From Mycobacterium sp. (lineage in GTDB: Bacteria > Actinomycetota > Actinomycetes > Mycobacteriales > Mycobacteriaceae), in the NCBI GenBank assembly GCA_018882965.1, contig VEQY01000032.1, forward strand, positions 1 to 36,083: a DNA stretch of 36,083 nt, given 5' to 3'. A model generated the notes under the pieces. The model made no database searches and was not told the origin of the DNA. It saw nothing but the letters and a program-made list of their open reading frames with translations. The position numbers were made by a program, and so were the translations under genes. Shown here one piece after another: positions 1 to 8,533 of the stretch (its first letter is position 1; each line of letters begins with the position of its first letter).

Positions 1-675
1 GCCCCCGTAGCGTCGGGCGGCCCGGGCGGCACAGGTGGGCTGGGGCCAGCTTCGGGCGGGGCTTGGGCGGGCGGCTCCGGTATCGGCGCGCCCGGCGACA
101 ACGGTGGCGGCGGCGGGGCGGGCTCAAATCAAGCCACCCAAAATGGAAGTAATGGCGAAGACGCTGACAATCTCACCGGTAATGGCGGCGGAGGGGGAGG
201 CGGCGGAGGCTGGCAGGGCGGCTCGGGTGGTCAGGCGGGTCAGTCCGGATACTTCGGGACCGCTGGCGCAGGTGGTGGTGGTGGTGGTGGATCGTCGTAC
301 GCCAACCCGTTGTTCACCGCCAACGTATCCGTTGTGCCGGGTCAGGCGATGAACAGCGTTGTCGCAATCTCATGGGTCCAAATTCTCACCACCCGTTTGA
401 CCTCCATGAGAGCCGGACAGCCAACAAACCAGCAACTCAGCGCGATTTACGAGGAGTCCCAGCAGGACCCGCCGACGTGGCAAGTCACCGGTGGCCTCTA
501 CGGATCTCTGCCGGCCGGTCTCGCCCTGAGTCCGACCGGTCAACTCACCGGATCACCACAACGATCTGGCCGTTACTCGTTCCAGGTGACGGTGACCTCG
601 TCCAACGGATTCGCAACTTCGGTCGTGACCTACTCCGGAACCGTGTGCGGTAGAAGGTGCGGCAGTCGCCGCTAG
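1..675 (+). CDS. Glycine-rich protein with C-terminal Ig-like domain (5' end outside window)
   Basis: Reading frame 1 is open from the first base to the TAG ending at 675, so the start lies upstream and only the last 224 residues are visible. The first ~100 residues are a glycine-rich tract with scattered Asn, Ser and Gln. It closes on GGGGGGGSSYANP, which resembles the end of Gly_rich (PF12810-type) domains. Residues ~155-215 look like a putative Ig (He_PIG-type) beta-sandwich: SLPAGLALSPTGQLTGSPQ is followed by SGRYSFQVTVTSSNG, the cadherin-like pattern of bacterial surface proteins. The arrangement suggests an exported or wall-associated protein, but the signal peptide is not in view. It lacks PE_PGRS-style GGAGG repeats. 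A (GGT)6 run encodes part of the polyglycine. The function is unknown. Confidence 0.75.
   Translation, partial: APVASGGPGGTGGLGPASGGAWAGGSGIGAPGDNGGGGGAGSNQATQNGSNGEDADNLTGNGGGGGGGGGWQGGSGGQAGQSGYFGTAGAGGGGGGGSSYANPLFTANVSVVPGQAMNSVVAISWVQILTTRLTSMRAGQPTNQQLSAIYEESQQDPPTWQVTGGLYGSLPAGLALSPTGQLTGSPQRSGRYSFQVTVTSSNGFATSVVTYSGTVCGRRCGSRR
271..290 (+). repeat. (GGT)6 trinucleotide microsatellite in the glycine-rich gene
   Basis: Six and two-thirds GGT units sit in frame within the polyglycine stretch. Slippage would change the number of glycines without shifting the frame. Confidence 0.8.
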
Positions 676-709
676 TCGCATCGGCTGCAATCGACGGCGT
701 TGTGCTCAG

Positions 710-781
710 AGCCCCCTGTCAGGATTGAACTGACGACCTTTCGCTTACAAGGCGAGTGCTCTACCACTGAGCTAAGGAGGC
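710..781 (-). tRNA. tRNA-Thr (anticodon UGU)
   Basis: The minus strand folds into a complete 72-nt cloverleaf. The acceptor stem GCCTCCT pairs with AGGGGGC (one G-U pair). The D stem is GCTC/GAGC around loop AGTGGTA, and the T arm is GTCAG/CTGAC with loop TTCAATC. The anticodon loop CTTGTAA places TGT at positions 34-36, reading the Thr codon ACA. The outer pair of the anticodon stem (27-43) is a C-A mismatch. CCA is not encoded, as is usual for many actinobacterial tRNAs. It lies 3' of the sterol-type operon on the same strand, in a 162-bp gap between two protein genes. Confidence 0.95.
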
Positions 782-837
782 GCACGGGGCCGAGCCACCG
801 GCCACGATCGGAACCGGCCCCGCGACAGCCTATCCGG

Positions 838-1533
838 TCAGTCCTCGTCGTCGCGGAACGGCCACAGTCGGCGGCCCGGCAGCGGGATGCGCTCGGCGAT
901 GGTGGCAAGCGGGTTGACCAGCGTGCTCAGCGTGACCACCGCCTCGCGCAGCAGCTCGATGGTCGGGCCGAGTGCTTCGAGTCCGGGCGTGAGCCGGTTG
1001 AGGGTGTCGGCGACGTCGGCCAACTGCTCGAGGGGACCGTTGCGTGCGGTGAGCTTGTCGATCGGCCCGTCTTCGGCCAGCAGCCGGTCGGCCAGTCCGT
1101 CCTCGGCGAGAACACGCTCGAGCAGCCCGTCCTCGGCCAGGAGCTGGTCGACCAGCCCCCCGGGCGCCAGGGCGCGATCCAGTCCGCCCCCCTCGGCGGT
1201 CAGTCGGTCGAGCACCCCGTCGGGCGCGGTCAGTCGCTCGACCAGCCCGCCGGGCTGCAGCAGGCGGTCCAGCGGGCCGTCCTGTGCGAGGGCGCGACCC
1301 AGCGGTGCGTCGTCGTCGAGAAGCTGCGTCAGCTTGGTGGCGCGCTCCAGGGTGTCCTCCAGGCCGAGCAGGTGGGCCACCGAGTCGCGGGCCGAGGGGA
1401 CCTCTCCGTCACGGACGGTGCGCTTGGCCAAGTCGACCGCGGTCTCGGCCACGTCCAGGCCCGCGTTCGCGGCGGCCAGGCCGATCCGCACCGGCGCGAC
1501 TGCGAGGTCCACCAGCACCTTGCCCAGATCCAT
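838..1533 (-). CDS. Decapeptide-repeat protein of unknown function
   Basis: A 231-residue protein whose centre is built of about eleven uninterrupted 10-residue repeats (residues 71-180). The approximate consensus is [LAV][LT]A[EPQ][DG]G[PL][LVI][DE][RQ], for example LLAEDGLLER and VLAEDGLADR. The N-terminus (MDLGKVLVDLAVAPVRIGL) is amphipathic without an obvious signal peptide. The C-terminal 50 residues lack repeats and end in an acidic tail. The ATG at 1533 was chosen because the longer upstream frame is Arg/Pro-rich shadow of the HIT gene. It starts 35 bp after the HIT gene stops, on the same strand, so it may be the last gene of the sterol-type operon. I do not recognise the family. The regular hydrophobic/charged spacing suggests a solenoid or extended helix, possibly membrane- or envelope-associated (inference). 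Confidence 0.8.
   Translation of the reverse strand: MDLGKVLVDLAVAPVRIGLAAANAGLDVAETAVDLAKRTVRDGEVPSARDSVAHLLGLEDTLERATKLTQLLDDDAPLGRALAQDGPLDRLLQPGGLVERLTAPDGVLDRLTAEGGGLDRALAPGGLVDQLLAEDGLLERVLAEDGLADRLLAEDGPIDKLTARNGPLEQLADVADTLNRLTPGLEALGPTIELLREAVVTLSTLVNPLATIAERIPLPGRRLWPFRDDED
994..1323 (-). repeat. Array of ~11 thirty-base repeats encoding decapeptides
   Basis: The block encodes residues 71-180 of the repeat protein. Units are exactly 30 bp with no indels between them. The DNA has diverged more than the protein pattern, so this is a protein-level repeat rather than a fresh tandem duplication. The three central units (AEDG motif) are the most alike. Confidence 0.85.
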
Positions 1534-1568
1534 CCGGCAAGTGTAGGACCGGGGTTCGGGTTCCCGGG

Positions 1569-1994
1569 TCAGTCCAGCGCGCCGAGCGCCGCCACGATCT
1601 TGGCCTGCGCCTCGTCCAGCGACTCCGGAGTCGGGTTGCGGTCGACGTGGGCGAAGCCGAAGTCGGTGAGGTTGTAGGCCGGGAACACGTGCACGTGCAG
1701 GTGCGGCACCTCCAGGCCGGCGATGATCATCCCCGCGCGTTCGGCGCCGAAGGCCGCGCACACCGCCCTGCCGATGCGCTGGGCGACGGCCATGACCGAG
1801 TTGAACAGCGCCGGGTCGACGCTCTGCCAGTTGTCCACCTCGGCGCGGGGCACGACCAGGGTGTGCCCCGGGGTCATCGGCTCGATGGTCAGGAAGGCCA
1901 CCACGCCGTCGTCCCCGCGATCGTCCTCGTAGACGAACCGGCCCGGCAGTTCGCGGTTGATGATCCTGGTGAAGATCGACGGCACGGGCGTCAC
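1569..1994 (-). CDS. HIT-family (histidine triad) hydrolase
   Basis: A 141-residue HIT domain protein, the counterpart of M. tuberculosis Rv0759c (recalled). The histidine triad HLHVHVFPA is at residues ~98-106, and the N-terminal half has the family pattern [19 protein letters not shown] with a later [12 protein letters not shown] proteins hydrolyse nucleoside phosphoramidates or dinucleoside polyphosphates through the central His. The specific substrate here is unknown. The GTG start at 1994 overlaps the TGA of the preceding gene as GTGA, implying translational coupling. It is near the end of the CYP51 operon, and nothing in the sequence links it chemically to sterol metabolism. Confidence 0.92.
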   Translation of the reverse strand: MTPVPSIFTRIINRELPGRFVYEDDRGDDGVVAFLTIEPMTPGHTLVVPRAEVDNWQSVDPALFNSVMAVAQRIGRAVCAAFGAERAGMIIAGLEVPHLHVHVFPAYNLTDFGFAHVDRNPTPESLDEAQAKIVAALGALD

Positions 1995-2434
1995 TGCGCC
2001 CCGGGGTCGTCCCCGGTGGGCACCTGCCCGAAGGTCATGGCCGCCAGGTGCCAGTAGCCGCGGATGTTGGTGATCAGGCCGTCGTCGTCGACGCGATAGC
2101 AGAACACACCACGCACCCGGCTGGTGAAGCCGCCCTCGAACAGGCTGCTGAGCACCAGGATGTGGGCCACCTCGTTGGGTGAGCTGGATGGGAAGGTCTC
2201 CTCGCAGGTGACCGTGAGGGTGTTGGCGGCGATGTTGGTGTCGTAGAACGCGGAGACCGCGTCGCGCCCCCGGATGCCCAGACCGTCGGGGTTGGTGATG
2301 GATTCGCCGATCGGGTCCTCGATGACCACATCGGGTGCCATCAGCGCCAGCCAGCCGGCCTTGTCGTGGCTCTGCACACACCGCCACGACTCCTGCGATG
2401 CGGCCATCGCGGGGGTGAGTTCGGTCTGCGTCAT
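1991..2434 (-). CDS. NTF2-fold / ketosteroid-isomerase-like protein (Rv0760c-like)
   Basis: A 147-residue single-domain protein with the alpha+beta cone pattern of SnoaL/NTF2 proteins: early helix [20 protein letters not shown], then [11 protein letters not shown] and a C-terminal strand series ([19 protein letters not shown]). It matches M. tuberculosis Rv0760c from memory, a protein with the ketosteroid isomerase fold. A steroid substrate would suit the CYP51 operon, but no catalytic activity can be asserted. The ATG at 2434 overlaps the adhB stop as ATGA, and its own TGA overlaps the HIT gene start, so it is coupled on both sides. Confidence 0.9.
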   Translation of the reverse strand: MTQTELTPAMAASQESWRCVQSHDKAGWLALMAPDVVIEDPIGESITNPDGLGIRGRDAVSAFYDTNIAANTLTVTCEETFPSSSPNEVAHILVLSSLFEGGFTSRVRGVFCYRVDDDGLITNIRGYWHLAAMTFGQVPTGDDPGAQ

Positions 2435-3558
2435 CGATCCTCGTCGGTGTACCGGATGACGCCGCGGATGTTGCGGCCCTCCAGCATGTCCTGGTAGCCC
2501 TCGTTGATCTGGTCGAGACGGTACTGGCGGGTGATCATGTCGTCGAGGTTGAGCTTGCCCGCCTTGTACATGCTCAGCAGCTGCGGAATGTCGTGGTAGG
2601 GGTTGCCGCCGCCGAAAATGGTGCCCTGCAGGTTCTTCTGCATCAGGGTCAGCATCGCGAGGTTCAGGGTGACGTTGGCGTCGACCATGCTGCCGATCGC
2701 GGTCACGACGCAGGTGCCGGATTTCGCGGTGATCATCATGTAGTTCTCGACATCGGCGCCGTGGAGTTCGCCCACGGTCACGATCACTTTCTTGGCCATG
2801 AAGCCGGCGGTGGCTTCGGCGATGCCCATCAGCGCGGCGTTGATGTCCTCGTAGACGTGCGTAGCGCCGAACTTCAGCGCCTGGTCGCGCTTCCACTCCA
2901 CCGGGTCGATGACGAAGACGTTGCGCGCGCCGGAGAGCACCGCGGCCTGCAGGGCGGCCATGCCGACGCCACCGACACCGACGATCGCGACGTCCTCGCC
3001 GGGTTTGATCTGGGCGGTGTGGGTGGCCGACCCGTAGCCGGTGGTCACCCCGCAACCCACCAGGCAGGCGACCTCGAAGGGGATCGACGGGTCGATTTTC
3101 ACCACCGAGGTCTCGTGCACGACCATGTAGGGCGAGAACGTGCCCAGCAGCGTCATCGGGAACACCGGCTGGCCCTTGGCGTGGATGCGGTGGGTGTTGT
3201 CGGAGATCGCCAGCCCGCCGAGCAGCCCGGCCCCCAGGTCGCAGAGGTTGCGCAACCCGGCCTGACACGACGGACATTTGCCGCACGACGGGATGAACGA
3301 CATCACCACGTGGTCGCCCGGCGCAACGCTCTCGACGCCCTCGCCGACCTCCGTCACGATGCCGGCGCCCTCGTGGCCGCCGAGCACCGGGAAGCCCAGC
3401 ATCGGGATCCCGCCGGTGACCAGATGATGGTCGGAGTGGCACATGCCCGAGGCCTCCATCTGGACCTTCACCTCGTTGGGCGCCGGGTCACCGATCTCGA
3501 TCTCCTCGATCGACCACGGCTGATTGAACTCCCAGATGAGCGCACCCTTTGTCTTCAT
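2431..3558 (-). CDS. adhB: Zinc-dependent alcohol dehydrogenase (AdhB-like)
   Basis: A 375-residue medium-chain dehydrogenase that oxidises alcohols with a nicotinamide cofactor. Catalytic zinc ligands are visible in [15 protein letters not shown] and [10 protein letters not shown]. The structural zinc loop [15 protein letters not shown] has its four cysteines. The Rossmann motif is [12 protein letters not shown] (~residues 193-204), followed by [12 protein letters not shown], where the Asp suggests NAD(H) preference. Length and neighbours equal M. tuberculosis adhB/Rv0761c. ATG 3558 was chosen over an upstream frame because GGAAGG precedes it and [10 protein letters not shown] is the family N-terminus. 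It follows the Rv0762c-like gene after 66 bp, the largest internal gap of this operon, and overlaps the next gene. The physiological substrate is unknown. Confidence 0.92.
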   Translation of the reverse strand: MKTKGALIWEFNQPWSIEEIEIGDPAPNEVKVQMEASGMCHSDHHLVTGGIPMLGFPVLGGHEGAGIVTEVGEGVESVAPGDHVVMSFIPSCGKCPSCQAGLRNLCDLGAGLLGGLAISDNTHRIHAKGQPVFPMTLLGTFSPYMVVHETSVVKIDPSIPFEVACLVGCGVTTGYGSATHTAQIKPGEDVAIVGVGGVGMAALQAAVLSGARNVFVIDPVEWKRDQALKFGATHVYEDINAALMGIAEATAGFMAKKVIVTVGELHGADVENYMMITAKSGTCVVTAIGSMVDANVTLNLAMLTLMQKNLQGTIFGGGNPYHDIPQLLSMYKAGKLNLDDMITRQYRLDQINEGYQDMLEGRNIRGVIRYTDEDR

Positions 3559-3624
3559 CGCGAACCTTCCGCTCAGATGGTGTTGTGGCCGACGAGCCGA
3601 TCCTAGGGCCAAGCCGGGGCAGCG

Positions 3625-4182
3625 TCACCAGATCGGGACCGGTGCCTGGCCGATCGGGTAGTAGCCGGGCAGCTTCTCGCCGGCCAGGCTGCGTTCGATG
3701 CGCCGCTGCATGCCCTGCGAGAGTTTGCCGGCCTTCATCAGCTGCAGGTAGAGCTTCTGGACGTGGCCGAAGTCGAAGAAGTCGCGCTGCCACTCGATCA
3801 GGGCCCTGTCGTCGGGGCCCGGGGTGAGCCGGAACCAGCTGCCGCCGATGCCGTAGATCTCCGCCTGATTGCCGTCGGCATCGGTGGCGACCTGTTTCCA
3901 GAATCCGACCACTTCGCCGATCTTCTCGTCGATGAGCACCTTCTGGTAGGGGTAGGTCCACCCCTGAAGGCCGGCCATCTCCAGGCCGAGCGCGATCTCC
4001 CGGATCTCGTCGCGGCCCACGCACATCACGTCCTCCTTCGGCCCGATGTTCCAGCCGTAGGTGGCGTCGGCGGTGTAGAAGTCGGCCAGCGGCGTCCAGT
4101 CGCCGGCGCGCTCGGCTTCGCGGTTCGTCGCCAGCCAGCGCTCGACGAACTCCTCCAGCTTGTCGCGGGACACTGCGGCCAT
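3625..4182 (-). CDS. NTF2-like family protein (Rv0762c-like)
   Basis: A 185-residue protein with SnoaL/NTF2-type sequence features. The N-terminal helix is DKLEEFVERWLATNREAE, then DWTPLADFYTADATYGWNIG, and later WTYPYQKVLIDEKIGEVVGFW and a tryptophan-rich strand IGGSWFRL. It resembles M. tuberculosis Rv0762c. The ATG directly follows the TAG of the ferredoxin gene (TAGATG, no gap), so translation is probably coupled. A role in binding or processing a sterol or another hydrophobic intermediate is inferred only from its neighbours. Confidence 0.85.
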   Translation of the reverse strand: MAAVSRDKLEEFVERWLATNREAERAGDWTPLADFYTADATYGWNIGPKEDVMCVGRDEIREIALGLEMAGLQGWTYPYQKVLIDEKIGEVVGFWKQVATDADGNQAEIYGIGGSWFRLTPGPDDRALIEWQRDFFDFGHVQKLYLQLMKAGKLSQGMQRRIERSLAGEKLPGYYPIGQAPVPIW

Positions 4183-5758
<1,576 letters not shown>

Positions 5759-5762
<4 letters not shown>

Positions 5763-6574
5763 GATTCCTCGGGGTAGCGCAGGTGCTGACGGTCCCCGGG
5801 CGCGTCGGGCAGCGGCGCCTCGGGCTGGATCTCCATCGAGACGACATATCCGCCGCGGGGTGTCTCGGCGATGAAGGCGATCGCCCGAGCCAGGTCGGCC
5901 GCGCGCAGGAAGTAGTTGTGCCGGGCCAGTCCCCAGTTCGACCAGTCCTGCAGGGCCGAGGCGATCGACTCGGGCGGGAGGTTCCAGCCCATCTCGGTCA
6001 ACGTCGGCCCGGGATGCACGATCGACGCCCGCACCCCGGTGCCCTCCAGCTCCATCTGCAGGTTGGTGACCATCGCCGTCAACCCGGCCTTCGCCGCGCC
6101 GTAGCCGCCCATGTGCGGTCGGGCGCGCAGCGCCACATCGGAGCCCACGAAGATGACGTCGCCTCGCTGCCGCTTGACCATTCCCGGGAGTACCGCGGTG
6201 GCCAGACGGTTCGCCCCGACGAGGTGGACGCGGATTTGCGCCTCGAAGTCCTCGGTCGCGGTCTCGTGCAGCCGGCCGAAGAAGGTGTCACCCGCGCCGG
6301 CGACGAGCACCTCGACCGCACCGAGTTCCGCGGTGGCACGGGCGACGAATTCCCGGACCGACTCGGGATCGGTGACATCGAGGGCCAGTGCCACTGCTTC
6401 ACCGCCCTCGGCGCGGATCTGCCCGGCGAGCTCAGCGCACTTCTCGACCCGACGGGCGCCCAACGCCACGGGGAACCCGCGAGAAGCCAGTTCGGTTGCG
6501 GTGGCCGCACCGATACCCGACGACGCGCCGGCGATGAACGCGGGCCGTCGTGTCGGGTGGGGTTCGAATCGCAC
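5759..6574 (-). CDS. Short-chain dehydrogenase/reductase (Rv0765c-like)
   Basis: A 271-residue classical SDR. The glycine motif is AGASSGIG (residues ~16-23), then ALGARR, a pattern allowing NADP(H). Catalytic residues are Ser in FVGSDVAL and Tyr/Lys in YGAAK. The usual NNAG motif is replaced by VAGAG, an oddity that could alter the active-site water relay. A GTG start at 6574 leaves 2 nt after the CYP123-like gene, and the stop overlaps cyp51. Its place between two P450s suggests oxidation or reduction of a hydroxylated lipid or sterol (inference). Confidence 0.88.
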
Positions 6575-6576
6575 CG

Positions 6577-7800
6577 TCAGCCCCGTTGCGGCGCAGGCTG
6601 GACCGTGATGGGCAGTGCGGCGAAGCCACGCACATTGCTGGAGTGCACGCGCACGGCGTTGGCCTCGTCCACCGCGTAGTCGCGGATGCGGGTGAAGAGC
6701 TCCGTCAGGGCGACACGGGCCTCCATGCGGGCCAGGTGGGCGCCGAGGCAGAAATGCACGCCGCTGCCGAAGCTCAGCAGCTTGGAACCGATGTCGCGAC
6801 CGATGCGGAACTCATCTGGCTTGTCGAACACCCGCTCGTCGCGGTTGGCTGAGCCGGGCACCAGGAGCAGCGTGTCGGCCTCGCGCAGCGTCACCCCGTG
6901 GAACTCGACGTCCTCGGTCACGGTCCGGGCCAGGATCTGCGTCGAGTTGTCATAGCGCAGCGTCTCCTCCACCCACAGCGGCACTCGGGAGAGATCGGCG
7001 TAGACGCCCGTCAGCTGGTCGGGGTTACGGGCACCCCAGAACATCGCATTGCCCAGGAGTTTGGTCGTGGTCTCGTTGCCGGCCACCACCATCAGGAACA
7101 GGAACGCCATGATTTCCTCGTCGACCAGGCGGTCGCCGTCGATCTCGGCCTCCAGTAGCGCGCTCGTCAGGTCGTCGGTGGGCCGGCTCCGGCGCTGGGC
7201 GACCATGTCGGCGTAGTAGACCAGCAGGTCCATCGCCGCGATCAACGCCGACTCCGGCACGTCGGATACGCCGTCCTGGCGGTGCATGACACCGTCGGCG
7301 AGGGCACGCAGGTGCTCACGATCGGGCTCGGGCACGCCGACCAGTTCGGAGATGACGTCCATCGGCAGTTTGCCGGCGAAGTCGGCGATGAAGTCGAAGC
7401 TTCCCCCGTCGGCGCCCTGCAGTGCGGCATCGAGACGCATCCGGGTCAGGACCTCGACGCGGGCCTCCAGTTCGCGGATGCGCCTCGGGGTGAACCCCTT
7501 GGACACCAGCGTGCGAAGCCGCAGATGGTCCGGATCATCCATGGCCAGAAAGGACATGGTTCGGTGTGCTTCGGTGTTCCGGGAAATCGGATCAAGGGAC
7601 ACGCCGAGCTTGTTGGAGAACGCGGTGCTGTTGCGGAATCCTTTGTGCACGTCGGCATGGCGGGTCAGTGCCCAGAAGTTCAGCTTGTCGTTGCGATAGA
7701 GCGGCGCCTCGTCGCGCAGCCTCTTGTAATAGGGGTAGGGGTCCTCGTGGAATGCGTAGTCGTAGGGGTCGAGCACGAGATCGACGGTTTCGGCGGTCAT
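6577..7800 (-). CDS. cyp123: Cytochrome P450, CYP123 family-like
   Basis: A 407-residue P450 with I-helix VVAGNETTTKLL, ExxR in VEETLRYD and heme loop FGSGVHFCLGAHLA (Cys351). Order and length match M. tuberculosis Rv0766c (CYP123). The ATG at 7800 was picked because the start overlaps the TetR stop as ATGA and gives the expected MTAETVDLVLDPYD start. The substrate is unknown; the operon with CYP51 and the ferredoxin suggests a shared electron donor and perhaps a sterol or fatty substrate (inference). Confidence 0.93.
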   Translation of the reverse strand: MTAETVDLVLDPYDYAFHEDPYPYYKRLRDEAPLYRNDKLNFWALTRHADVHKGFRNSTAFSNKLGVSLDPISRNTEAHRTMSFLAMDDPDHLRLRTLVSKGFTPRRIRELEARVEVLTRMRLDAALQGADGGSFDFIADFAGKLPMDVISELVGVPEPDREHLRALADGVMHRQDGVSDVPESALIAAMDLLVYYADMVAQRRSRPTDDLTSALLEAEIDGDRLVDEEIMAFLFLMVVAGNETTTKLLGNAMFWGARNPDQLTGVYADLSRVPLWVEETLRYDNSTQILARTVTEDVEFHGVTLREADTLLLVPGSANRDERVFDKPDEFRIGRDIGSKLLSFGSGVHFCLGAHLARMEARVALTELFTRIRDYAVDEANAVRVHSSNVRGFAALPITVQPAPQRG

Positions 7801-8369
7801 GCGTCCTCGCCCAGGATCAGGCCTACCAGGTAGCCCAGCCGGTCGGCGATCTGGCGGTAGCCGAACACCCCGCTGCCCGCGTGGACGAGGGCGCCGAAGT
7901 AACTCATCTCCAGTGCGGCAACCGTTTTCGGGTCCGCGTCGGGACCCAGCGCTGACTTGATGCGCCGGTGGGTCTCGGTGCCGATGCGGTCTCGAATGTC
8001 GCGGACGGCCGGGTCGGTGCTGAGCAGGGCGGTCGTGCACGCCGCCGCTACGACCGGCTCGTCAGCAACCACCAGGGCGAGCCGGTTCAGGGTCCGCTCG
8101 ACTCGAGTCCGCCGGGTCTCGTTGACGTCGGTGAAGAACGGCACCTGCTGCACGAGGTCGAGGTACACCTCGGCGATGAGATGGTTCTTCGAGGAGAAGT
8201 AGGTGTAGGCGGTCGCCGGGGCGACCTTCGCGCGCGCTGCGACGGCCCGCACGGTCAGATCGGCATAGGACGAGCCGCGCAGCACGTCCATTCCGGCACG
8301 CACGAGTTTGCGGAATGTCTCCTCCTGCCGGGGCCGCCGCGCCGCCGCGACCGCCACATCACTGGACAC
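7797..8369 (-). CDS. TetR-family transcriptional regulator of the P450 operon
   Basis: A 190-residue protein. The N-terminal TetR helix-turn-helix spans ~residues 15-60 and includes TVRAVAARAKVAPATAYTYFSSKNHLIAEVY, shown in part: the recognition helix is VAPATAYTYF. The C-terminal domain is ligand-binding and variable. It heads the minus-strand operon and faces aldA across a 164-bp gap. The GTG at 8369 is preferred because a -10-like TACGGT lies 6 nt upstream, fitting a leaderless mRNA. An ATG 54 bp upstream (8423) is possible. The palindrome TGGACACATGTCCA spans the start codon, so autorepression is likely. M. tuberculosis Rv0767c is the positional equivalent. Confidence 0.87.
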   Translation of the reverse strand: MSSDVAVAAARRPRQEETFRKLVRAGMDVLRGSSYADLTVRAVAARAKVAPATAYTYFSSKNHLIAEVYLDLVQQVPFFTDVNETRRTRVERTLNRLALVVADEPVVAAACTTALLSTDPAVRDIRDRIGTETHRRIKSALGPDADPKTVAALEMSYFGALVHAGSGVFGYRQIADRLGYLVGLILGEDA

Positions 8370-8376
8370 ATGTCCA
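8363..8376. promoter_or_regulatory. Candidate TetR operator 1
   Basis: TGGACA-CA-TGTCCA is a perfect 6-bp inverted repeat with a 2-bp spacer. It overlaps the GTG start of the TetR gene and touches its putative -10 box, an expected place for an autorepressor site. A related site occurs at 8500-8513. Confidence 0.5.
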
Positions 8377-8381
8377 CCGTA
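8376..8381 (-). promoter_or_regulatory. Putative -10 box, leaderless TetR/P450 operon promoter
   Basis: TACGGT on the minus strand fits TANNNT and ends 6 nt before the GTG at 8369. Mycobacterial transcripts with this spacing often begin at the start codon. No clear -35 was seen. Confidence 0.45.
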
Positions 8382-8443
8382 GTCGCGGGGTCCGTCGCCA
8401 TGCAAGAAGTTCCGGCGAAACACCTGATCAGTGCTGGATTACT

Positions 8444-8455
8444 GACCCCGGGGTC
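8444..8455. promoter_or_regulatory. Perfect 12-bp palindrome upstream of aldA promoter
   Basis: GACCCCGGGGTC is self-complementary and abuts the candidate -35 hexamer TTGCCT. It could be an operator or only a GC-rich chance palindrome; nothing else in the region repeats it. Confidence 0.3.
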
Positions 8456-8485
8456 TTGCCTGCCGGGGTGCGTGCGGACTAGGGT
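8456..8485 (+). promoter_or_regulatory. Candidate SigA-type promoter of the aldA operon
   Basis: TTGCCT (8456-8461) and TAGGGT (8480-8485) are separated by 18 bp and match the mycobacterial -35/-10 pattern. Transcription would begin near 8492, giving a leader of ~40 nt before the ATG at 8534. Confidence 0.45.
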
Positions 8486-8499
8486 CGAGCCGAAAGTCT

Positions 8500-8513
8500 C
8501 AGACAGGTGTCCA
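8500..8513. promoter_or_regulatory. Candidate TetR operator 2
   Basis: CAGACAGGTGTCCA contains GACA-GG-TGTC and matches 10 of 14 positions of the palindrome at 8363-8376, including the whole TGTCCA half. It lies just downstream of the predicted aldA start point, where a bound repressor would block elongation or initiation. Confidence 0.4.
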
Positions 8514-8533
8514 CCCAACCCAGGCGGGAGCCG

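Noticed and set aside
1..300. PE_PGRS identity for the glycine-rich tract
   Set aside because: No GGAGGNGG-type repeats, and an Ig-like C-terminus; fits a Gly_rich/He_PIG architecture better.
8507..8533. GTG at 8507 as the aldA start
   Set aside because: It adds nine residues without family similarity and lies inside the candidate operator; ATG 8534 gives the expected length.
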